Part shown: positions 38,800-45,467 of the stretch, piece after piece
Position numbering within the stretch: position 1 is the first letter of the stretch
Layout: each line of letters starts with the position of its first letter
Assembly: GCF_000379685.1 (NCBI RefSeq)
Contig: NZ_KB903257.1
Coordinates: 53,883-117,882 of the forward strand
Direction of reading: 5' to 3'
DNA: 64,000 nt
Origin: Catelliglobosispora koreensis DSM 44566
GTDB lineage: Bacteria; Actinomycetota; Actinomycetes; Mycobacteriales; Micromonosporaceae
Translations under genes and position numbers: made by a program
Notes under the pieces: generated by a model
Databases searched by the model: none
What the model saw: only the letters and a program-made list of their open reading frames with translations
Told to the model about the DNA's origin: nothing

Positions 38800-39591
38800 A
38801 GAGCCAGTCGTATATCTCGCTATACACCTCAGCGCCCGGCAGATGCCCGCCGCTGTATACGTGTCCTTGCGCCGAGGCAATGTGCGCGAGCAGATAGTCG
38901 GATTGTTCCGCGGAAACGTTGGCGTCGCTGGTTCCGCGCCAGATGCCGGTCGGCACGGTGATCGTCGCCAGCTTGAAACCCCACGGCTGGGCGAAGCGAG
39001 GCTGTCGTCGACCCAGCCGTCTGTCCCGTCGATAAAGGTCGCCCGCAGGCGCGTCATAGCGTCTGGATTGTCGCGGGCTGGAGGCCCTGTTTCGGTTGGC
39101 AATTCTGGACCGCCATCGTCGATGCGACCCATGATTTCCGCCGAAACTTCGGCGAGCCGGGATCGCAGCTCTGTCTCGTCATGCTGTGGCGCGCCGGGAT
39201 CCGCGGGCTTGATGCCTGAGAGCACGGCACATCGAGTGACGCGGTCAGCGAGCAGTGCCGCGCAGGCCAGCGCGTGCGGTCCGCCCCCTGAGCCGCCGAA
39301 GACCGCGAACCGTTGCCACGCCTGTGCATCGGCCAGCGATCGCACATCGTTGGCCGCGTCGGCCACCGTGCGGCCCGGGCGGCGGGTCGAACCGCCGTAT
39401 CCCGGCCGGTCGTAGACGAGCACGCGAAGTTTGCTCCGCTCCATGGCATCGATCAGCGTGGGCCACTTCCAGCGGCTGCTCGGCGACCCGCTGTGGAAGA
39501 CCGCAGGGTGGCCATCGGCTGGGCCGTAAAGGCAATAGCGCAAGACGGTCCCGTCGGCACGGGTCAGCTGCGAGGTTTCGGGAAGCGTCAT
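38792..39591 (-). pseudogene. Alpha/beta hydrolase with internal -1 frameshift
   Basis: The N-terminal two-thirds encode an alpha/beta-hydrolase: HSGSPSSRWKW (oxyanion loop), VLVYDRPGYGGS near 57-68 and the nucleophile elbow FGGSGGGPHA near 97-106. The frame then turns into low-complexity sequence after DDSLAS. In the -1 frame the expected ending appears: FAQPWGFKLATITVP, TGIWRGTSD (catalytic Asp region), then GHVYSGGHLPGAEVYS (catalytic His region), stopping at 38792. One base appears lost near 38995. If real, the protein is truncated before its Asp and His. The start overlaps the upstream regulator gene's stop by 4 bases. Confidence 0.8.
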
Positions 39592-40262
39592 GGAGCTTTG
39601 TCAGCCGTGATCCGCACACAGCAGCCGCCGGGGCGGGGGACCAGTTCGGCGTGCAGGGTTTCCTCGCCCGCACCGGAAATAATGCCGTCAACGAACGCGT
39701 GGTTGAGCGCGCACACCAGCGCTGGCTCGCTGACGGCGAGGGTGTGGAACGGGCAGTTCAGCATGACCAAGGTCGCCGTGTCCTGTTGCGCTGGTTCATA
39801 ACCGAGCTCGCTGAGCGTCTTGGCTAGCATCGCGACCGCGCCTCGATGCCGTTGGCGGGTAAGGGTTTTGCCGTGCTTTTCCCCGTGCATCCGGGCGCGT
39901 TCGCAGGCTGCCGTCGCGGCGTTCGCGGGCTGGGCGGCGATCGCCTCCGTGAGGATGCTGGCGATCAATTCGTAGCGGCGCTGGGGCAGCGTCAGGTTGA
40001 GACCGGCTCCGGCTGCTTCATAAACCTTGGGTGTACGCCCGCGGCCGCGCGGCTCATCGGCTGGCGCCTCATAGCGGGTGCCGAGCAGGCCCGCTTCCAC
40101 GAGCTTGTCGAGGTGAAAGGCGGCCAGGCTGCGGGAGATGCTCTGAGCGTCAGCGGCTTGTTCGCGCGTGACAGGCAACGGCTGATGCCGCACATAGTCA
40201 TAGAGCGCCCGTCTGACCGGGTCGAGGAGCGCGGCAGCGGCCTGCCAGGCTGTCTGATCCAC
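39588..40262 (-). CDS. ArsR-like HTH regulator with C-terminal cysteine motif
   Basis: A 224-residue regulator. The N-terminal winged helix (LLDPVRRALYDYV, TREQAADAQSISRSLAAFHLDKL) is ArsR/MarR-like. The C-terminal domain contains LNCPFHTLA, a second Cys 13 residues later, and CCVRI near the end, a pattern like the SufR/iron-sulfur regulators, although the spacing does not match SufR exactly. It overlaps the hydrolase by 4 bases and is divergent from folE, with similar 12-base motifs near both starts. Metal or Fe-S sensing is inferred. Confidence 0.8.
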   Translation of the reverse strand: MDQTAWQAAAALLDPVRRALYDYVRHQPLPVTREQAADAQSISRSLAAFHLDKLVEAGLLGTRYEAPADEPRGRGRTPKVYEAAGAGLNLTLPQRRYELIASILTEAIAAQPANAATAACERARMHGEKHGKTLTRQRHRGAVAMLAKTLSELGYEPAQQDTATLVMLNCPFHTLAVSEPALVCALNHAFVDGIISGAGEETLHAELVPRPGGCCVRITADKAP

Positions 40263-40271
40263 GCGTTCAGA

Positions 40272-40283
40272 ATATCACCAATG
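40272..40283 (-). promoter_or_regulatory. Candidate operator half-site before HTH regulator
   Basis: On the minus strand this reads CATTGGTGATAT, matching CATTAGTGAAAA before folE in 9 of 12 bases. It lies about 10-20 bases upstream of the HTH regulator start, which is where an autoregulatory site would be. Confidence 0.4.
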
Positions 40284-40335
40284 CTCGTTATTGAAATTCC
40301 GGCGCGCATGGGGCAGGATTCGGATTAAGAGCAAC

Positions 40336-40349
40336 TTTCATTAGTGAAA
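40336..40349. promoter_or_regulatory. Palindromic operator candidate at folE start
   Basis: TTTCA-TTAG-TGAAA ends 6 bases before the folE ATG and contains the half-site shared with the divergent regulator gene. A repressor bound here would block initiation of folE. Confidence 0.5.
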
Positions 40350-40354
40350 ATAGG

Positions 40355-40951
40355 ATGACCGTGACGCCTTTGGTGCTCCAACAACGCGTGCCGCAGCGCG
40401 ACATGGCTGCTGCCGAGCAAGCCGCGGCTGACCTGCTGACCGCGCTCGGCATCAGGCTCGACTCCGACAGCCTGCGCGAGACCCCTGGCCGGCTCGCCCG
40501 CGCCTACGCTGAGCTGCTCACGTCCCGCCCGTTTCGCCTCACGACATTTCCCAACGACGAGGGTTACGACGAACTCGTCCTCGCTCGCGGCATCCCGATC
40601 AGATCAGTGTGCGAGCACCACCTACTGCCGTTCATCGGTGTCGCGCACGTCGGCTATTTTCCTGGCGACCGCATCGTCGGACTGTCCAAATTGGCGCGCA
40701 CCGTCGAACACTTCGCTCACGGGCTGCAGGTGCAGGAGCGGCTCACCAAGCAGGTCGCCGACTACCTAACGGAAGCACTGGCGCCCAAGGGAGTCGGCGT
40801 CGTGATCGAGGCCGAGCACCTCTGCATGACCCTGCGCGGCGTTCGAGCCAACGGCACGACCACGGTCACCTCAACGATGCAAGGCATCCTGCGCTCCGAC
40901 CCCCGATCCCGCGCCGAGTTCCTAGCCCTGACCCGGACCGCAGGTCAGTAA
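40355..40951 (+). CDS. folE: GTP cyclohydrolase I
   Basis: Opens the guanine ring of GTP to make dihydroneopterin triphosphate, the first step of folate and pterin synthesis. The 198-residue enzyme has the zinc-binding CEHHLLPFIG near 88-97 and the second Cys in AEHLCMTLRGV near 158, plus conserved RETPGRLARAYAEL. No other folate genes are adjacent, so this may be a second, specially regulated copy, controlled by the divergent HTH protein. ATG 40355 has no clear ribosome site; GTG 40361 is possible. Confidence 0.93.
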   Translation: MTVTPLVLQQRVPQRDMAAAEQAAADLLTALGIRLDSDSLRETPGRLARAYAELLTSRPFRLTTFPNDEGYDELVLARGIPIRSVCEHHLLPFIGVAHVGYFPGDRIVGLSKLARTVEHFAHGLQVQERLTKQVADYLTEALAPKGVGVVIEAEHLCMTLRGVRANGTTTVTSTMQGILRSDPRSRAEFLALTRTAGQ

Positions 40952-40969
40952 GTACACGTAGCGTTTGAC

Positions 40970-40982
40970 TTGAATCATTCAA
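40970..40982. promoter_or_regulatory. Inverted repeat upstream of the LPMO gene
   Basis: TTGAA-TCA-TTCAA lies just after a TTGACT hexamer (40965-40970) that could serve as -35, about 90 bases before the LPMO start. A TATTTAAG run follows at 40992-40999. This AT-rich patch stands out and probably holds the LPMO promoter and operator. Confidence 0.4.
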
Positions 40983-41074
40983 ATATGTGAGGCTATTTAA
41001 GCGAGTCACTGCGGGAGCCATGCAGTTGCTGAGCGCGGGTTGGGGCGATCCGCGCGCATCTCCCTGGAGGCTCG

Positions 41075-42145
41075 ATGCCTAAACGCAAGCAAGTGTTGCA
41101 TCTGCTCGCGGCGGCAGTGGCGGGAACGCTCATGACCGCCGTCGCTCTGGTTAGCACAGCTTCCGCGCACGGGTCGGTTGTTGATCCGGCGTCGCGGAAT
41201 TATGGCTGCTGGCAAAGGTGGGGCAGTGATTTCCAGAATCCCGCCATGGCCACGCAAGACCCGATGTGCTGGCAGGCCTGGCAAGCCAACCCCAACGCGA
41301 TGTGGAACTGGAATGGCCTTTACCGGGAAGGCCTGGCGGATAATTTCCCGGCGGGTATCCCGGATGGACAGTTGTGCAGTGGCGGTCACGCCGAAGGCGG
41401 GCGCTACAACGCGCTGGACGCCATCGGTGCCTGGCGGACGCAGCAGATCGCCAACAGTTTCCGCATCAAACTCTATGACCAGGCCAGCCACGGCGCGAAT
41501 TTCATCCGCGTGTATGTGACGCGGCAAGGGTTCAACGCGCTGACTCAGCCGCTCGGCTGGGGAAATCTGGAACTCGTGGGCCAGATTGGCAACACGCCCG
41601 CGTCACAGTGGACGCCTGAGTCCGCGGGCGGGGTGTCCATTCAGGTCCCGGGAACGGCCGCGGGACGCACCGGCCGCCACATCATTTACACGATCTGGCG
41701 GGCCAGTCACTCGGATCAGTCCTACTTCCTGTGCAGTGACGTGACATTCCCGGGTGGGCCGGTGGATCCGACACCGACGTCCACGCCAAGCCCAACGCCG
41801 ACAAGCACACCGAGCCCGACGCCGAGCCCTTCGGACCCGGTGGGCGGCTGCACGGCGACGTATCAGGTCGTCAACGCGTGGCAGGGCGGCTTCCAGGCCG
41901 ACGTGACGGTCAAGGCCGGCTCGTCGGCGATCCAGGGCTGGTCGGTTAGCTGGTCGTTTGGGGCTGGGCAGACCATTTCCCAGATCTGGAACGGGTCGCT
42001 GGTATCACCGCCGCCCAATGTGACGGTCAGCAACGTTGACTGGAACAAGAACCTGGCAGCTGGCGCTACGGCGTCGTTCGGGTTCCTGGGCAGCACGAAC
42101 AGCACTAATCCAACTCCGACGCTCACCTGTTCGGCGACAACGTAA
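41075..42145 (+). CDS. AA10 lytic polysaccharide monooxygenase with CBM2
   Basis: Secreted copper enzyme that oxidatively cuts crystalline polysaccharide. Residues 1-31 are a Sec signal ending ASA, so His32 becomes the N-terminal copper ligand; His139 (DQASHGANFIRVYV) is the likely second brace His and the Phe in SYFLCSD the axial residue. The catalytic module ends near 230. A Pro/Thr/Ser linker (232-254) joins a CBM2 cellulose-binding module of about 100 residues beginning CTATYQVVNAW and ending in a Cys (LTCSATT) that closes the usual disulfide. Cellulose is the probable target, given CBM2 and the neighbouring xyloglucan genes; AA10 members can also act on chitin. Confidence 0.92.
   Translation: MPKRKQVLHLLAAAVAGTLMTAVALVSTASAHGSVVDPASRNYGCWQRWGSDFQNPAMATQDPMCWQAWQANPNAMWNWNGLYREGLADNFPAGIPDGQLCSGGHAEGGRYNALDAIGAWRTQQIANSFRIKLYDQASHGANFIRVYVTRQGFNALTQPLGWGNLELVGQIGNTPASQWTPESAGGVSIQVPGTAAGRTGRHIIYTIWRASHSDQSYFLCSDVTFPGGPVDPTPTSTPSPTPTSTPSPTPSPSDPVGGCTATYQVVNAWQGGFQADVTVKAGSSAIQGWSVSWSFGAGQTISQIWNGSLVSPPPNVTVSNVDWNKNLAAGATASFGFLGSTNSTNPTPTLTCSATT
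41768..41833 (+). repeat. Pro/Thr/Ser linker-coding repeats in the LPMO gene
   Basis: Short irregular repeats encode the PTPTSTPSPTPTSTPSPTP linker between the catalytic and CBM2 modules. It is a coding low-complexity linker, likely O-glycosylated and flexible, not a mobile repeat. Confidence 0.8.
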
Positions 42146-42150
42146 GTAAC

Positions 42151-42187
42151 ACCGCGGGCCGTGCTGTGCGTTGGCACGGCCCGCGGT
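42151..42187. terminator. Bidirectional terminator between LPMO and GH74 genes
   Basis: A perfect 14-bp stem, ACCGCGGGCCGTGC paired with GCACGGCCCGCGGT, with a 9-base loop, fills most of the 48-base gap between two convergent stops. There is no long T run. Confidence 0.85.
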
Positions 42188-42193
42188 TCAGGC

Positions 42194-44452
42194 TCAGCTC
42201 GGGGAACCCATGATGATGCCGCGCCCGTTGGTGGCGACGTAGACGCGGCCGTAGACCCGTGGGTCGCCGGTGATCGCGGCACCGGTCCACGCGTACTGAT
42301 GCTTGTCGTCATTGATGCGTTCCCAGGTGGAGCCCGCATCGTCGGAGCGGAAGATCCCCCGCTTGCCGAAAGCCTTGGCGCTGCTGTAGATCGCCGGGTA
42401 CGACCGTCCAGGAGCCGGTTTGCCGAACCCGACGTTGTCGGCCTCGGTCAGCGGGCGCACGCGGGTGAAGGTCTTCCCGAAATCGACTGAATGCCACAGG
42501 CCGTAAACGGTGCCCTTGCCGCCCGCGAGCCAGAGGTCACCGGCAGCCGTGGGAGCGGCTTTGAACCGCACGTCGCCTTCAACGGGAAGCCCGGTGGCGC
42601 CGGTCGACGCGAAGGACGCACCGCCGTCAGAACTCTTGTAGAACACGCCAGCCTGGAACGCGTAGAAGACGTTGGGATCAAAGCGGTCTGACTCGACCGC
42701 CGCACCGAGCGGCACACCGGAACAGGACGTCCAGGTGGCTCCGTCGTCTGTGGACAGTGAAACCGCCGCGCCGTCAGGCGACCAAACGACACGGGTGCCG
42801 TTGGCGTTGACCGCGATCCGGCCAGCGTCGGTGATGCCCGAAGGCTGAGTGGCGGCCGGAGTCCAGGTGGCGCCGCTGTCGCGGGAGATACCGAACCGGC
42901 CCTCGCCGTTGCCGACGCGGACGATCACTGAGGGAGCTTGGCCCGCGAAGTCGAGACTCTTCGTGCTGCCGGTGGTGGGGTTGGCATACATCAGCCCGGG
43001 GTTGGCGAAGTCGTGGTGCACAAAGCCGCCGACGTCACCGACGGCGGACAGCAGATGCGCGCCAACGGGTGGGCTGATGAGGTCGAGGATCGCCGTTTCT
43101 TCAAGCCCACGGGCGGTTACCGCGAAGTGGACGGTGGCATTGGCATCCCAGTCGGTCAGGTTCCGCGTGCCGTAGATCGTGGCGCCCGTGCCGTAGAGGA
43201 GACGGTTGGAGTTGAACGGATCGATCTCCAGGGACTCGGTCATCCACCCGAGCTTCGGTGCTTCCTCCGGCAATGGGGGAGTGGCGTTCCAAGTAAGCCA
43301 AGGTGAGTCGCTGATATCGAGGTCATAGCGCTTCACCCGATTGGGGTAGGCGCCCCAATCCCACGCGCGGGTCCACGTCGCCCCGTGATCGGTGCTGCGG
43401 AAGAACACGACGTCGGGCCACCAGGCGATCTGGGTGGCGACCATGAGGGTGCCCGGGTTCTGCCTGTCTATCGTCAGGCCGGAATAACCCCAGCTGCCGT
43501 TCTCAGGCGTGATGTTGGCCCAGGCGCCGGTCGCGGTTTCCAGGCGCCAAACCTGGCCGCTGCCACCGTCGTAGGGACCGCCCGTGTCACTCGTCGCCAG
43601 GTAGAGGTAGCCGTTGACGTGGTCAAGAACCCCTTTGTGGGGGACGAATCCGGCCGGGCTGCCGGGGACGGCCGACCAGGTGAGGCCGCCGTCGGTGGAA
43701 CGGTAGAGCGGATTGTCCTTGTCGGCGACTCCGGCGTAGATGGTTTGCGTCTTGCGGCGCCGGCTTCCCGTGCGCGGGTCAAAGAGCACCCACACCACGC
43801 CTTGCAGGTCGCTGGAGTAGCCGCTCGTGTCATTGGGGTCAGCGCGGTAGGTGCCCGGGTTCGGGAAGCTGTCTACTTTGGACCATGTCTCACCGCGATC
43901 GGTGCTACGCCACAGGCCGTGACCGCTGGGCGCACCGAGGTAGAGGATCTCGTTGCGATTCGGGTCGATGGCGAGCCGCTCGCCTTGCCCACGTCCGGGC
44001 ATGTTGCCGCCCAGCTTGAACGGCAGCGGCGTGATCTTCCAGGTGCGGCCGCGGTCGCGGGACCGCAAAATGGCGCCGTTGTTGGGATCCCAGTCATTGG
44101 TGTACGTGCCGACGGCCACGTAGACACGGTCGGGATCGACGGCGTCGGTGGCGAGGCTCGCGACCCCGGTCCAGCCCCATTGCTCCCAGCCGATCCAGTC
44201 CAGCAACGGAATCCAGCGCCCGGCCGGTTCGTGCCAGCGGTAAGCGCCGCCAATGTCGGTGCGGGCGTAAATCAGGTTGGGCTCGGCTTGATTGAACACG
44301 ATGCCGGGAACGAAGCCGCCACCAACGATTTCCACGTTACTCCACGCGTAGCCGCGTGGTGCCGAAGCGGAAGCGGGAGCCGACAAAGCGCCCGCGGTGA
44401 CGGCCCCGGCGGCGGTGAGCAGACCGCGCCGGGAGAGATGAAATTGTGGCAT
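42194..44452 (-). CDS. GH74 endo-xyloglucanase, Tat-exported
   Basis: A 752-residue beta-propeller glycosidase that cuts the xyloglucan backbone. The N terminus has a Tat signal (LSRRGLLTAAGAVTAGAL). Repeated sialidase-type Asp boxes (RSRDRGRTW, RSTDRGETW, RSTDGGLTW, RSTDHGATW) mark the twin seven-bladed propellers. Likely catalytic Asp residues are Asp66 (ARTDIGGAYRW) and Asp473 (SAVGDVGGFVHHD), by comparison with known GH74 enzymes. No cellulose-binding module is attached. It is the last gene of a GH3-lacI-GH74 operon on the minus strand. Confidence 0.93.
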   Translation of the reverse strand: MPQFHLSRRGLLTAAGAVTAGALSAPASASAPRGYAWSNVEIVGGGFVPGIVFNQAEPNLIYARTDIGGAYRWHEPAGRWIPLLDWIGWEQWGWTGVASLATDAVDPDRVYVAVGTYTNDWDPNNGAILRSRDRGRTWKITPLPFKLGGNMPGRGQGERLAIDPNRNEILYLGAPSGHGLWRSTDRGETWSKVDSFPNPGTYRADPNDTSGYSSDLQGVVWVLFDPRTGSRRRKTQTIYAGVADKDNPLYRSTDGGLTWSAVPGSPAGFVPHKGVLDHVNGYLYLATSDTGGPYDGGSGQVWRLETATGAWANITPENGSWGYSGLTIDRQNPGTLMVATQIAWWPDVVFFRSTDHGATWTRAWDWGAYPNRVKRYDLDISDSPWLTWNATPPLPEEAPKLGWMTESLEIDPFNSNRLLYGTGATIYGTRNLTDWDANATVHFAVTARGLEETAILDLISPPVGAHLLSAVGDVGGFVHHDFANPGLMYANPTTGSTKSLDFAGQAPSVIVRVGNGEGRFGISRDSGATWTPAATQPSGITDAGRIAVNANGTRVVWSPDGAAVSLSTDDGATWTSCSGVPLGAAVESDRFDPNVFYAFQAGVFYKSSDGGASFASTGATGLPVEGDVRFKAAPTAAGDLWLAGGKGTVYGLWHSVDFGKTFTRVRPLTEADNVGFGKPAPGRSYPAIYSSAKAFGKRGIFRSDDAGSTWERINDDKHQYAWTGAAITGDPRVYGRVYVATNGRGIIMGSPS

Positions 44453-44477
44453 GGAGAAGCCTCCACTGAGAGGGGAA

Positions 44478-45467
44478 TTAGGCGGGCCCCGTTGAGGAGC
44501 GGACCGTCAGCCGGGGGGTCAGCAGGGTCACGCTCGCGGTCGTGTTGCCGTCGAGTTTGCTCATCAGCAACTCGACGGCACGCTGGCCGACTTCGGTGGC
44601 AGGGATGGGAACCGAGGTCAGCTCAGGGGTGGCACGTTCTGCCACTTCGTCGGGGCAGATCGCCACGACCGAAACGTCATCAGGGATGCGGCGGCCCAAG
44701 GTGCGCAAGGCGGTCAGCGCGTGGTCGACCGCGGCTTCGTTGTGCACGATGAGCCCGGTGACGTTGGGCAGGGCTGTCAGTTCACGTAACACCGCGGCAT
44801 AGGTGGGTTCGCACGGGCGGGCGACAGCGTGCACGTTGAGTGAACGGGCAGCCGTCAGGACACCATCGCGGGTGCGGCGGGCGAATCCGGTGTCGCGGTC
44901 GTAGACCGCTTGTGGCGCGCCGAGTAGCGCGACACGTTTGTGGCCGAGCCCGGCGAGGTGGTTCACGCACAGCTCTCCGGCGCCGGTGAAGTCAAGGTCG
45001 ATACAGGTCAATCCGTCGGCCGACGCGGGCAGCCCGATGAGAACACTTGGCCGGTCAAGCTCACGCAAGGTGGGTACCCGCGGATCATGGGTTTCCACGT
45101 CCATGAGGATGAGCCCATCCACCATGGCGCTGTTGGCGATCCGGCGCACGCCTGCGGCACCTTCGTCGGCCGTGAGCAGCAGAACGTCATGGTCGGCCGC
45201 TCTCGCTGCGGTGACGACAGCGGTCGCGAACTGCATGAGGACCGGAAGGTGCATGCCTTGCCGGAACGGCAGGGCGAGGGCGATGACATTGGCCTTGTTG
45301 CTCGCCAGCGCGCGGGCTCCCGCATGAGGATGAAATCCGAGGGTACGAATGCTCGCCATCACCCGCGCACGAGTGGTTTCCGAGATCGTCCGTTTGCCAC
45401 TGAGCACGTAGGAAACCGTGCTCGCCGCGACTCCGGCGTGCTGAGCCACATCGTTGATCGTCACCAT
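44478..45467 (-). CDS. LacI-family transcriptional repressor
   Basis: A 329-residue sugar-responsive repressor. Residues 1-50 are the LacI helix-turn-helix with hinge (TINDVAQHAGVAASTVSYVLSGKRTIS); the rest is the periplasmic-binding-protein-like sensor. The ATG overlaps the GH3 stop (TGATG at 45465-45469), so it is translationally coupled. GAAGCGCTTC palindromes upstream of GH3 are its likely operators, making it autoregulated. The inducer is expected to be a xyloglucan breakdown sugar or oligosaccharide. Confidence 0.93.
   Translation of the reverse strand: MVTINDVAQHAGVAASTVSYVLSGKRTISETTRARVMASIRTLGFHPHAGARALASNKANVIALALPFRQGMHLPVLMQFATAVVTAARAADHDVLLLTADEGAAGVRRIANSAMVDGLILMDVETHDPRVPTLRELDRPSVLIGLPASADGLTCIDLDFTGAGELCVNHLAGLGHKRVALLGAPQAVYDRDTGFARRTRDGVLTAARSLNVHAVARPCEPTYAAVLRELTALPNVTGLIVHNEAAVDHALTALRTLGRRIPDDVSVVAICPDEVAERATPELTSVPIPATEVGQRAVELLMSKLDGNTTASVTLLTPRLTVRSSTGPA

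Noticed and set aside
41768..41833. Possible CRISPR or tandem repeat
   Set aside because: Short irregular repeats encode a Pro/Thr/Ser linker in frame; there are no spacers.
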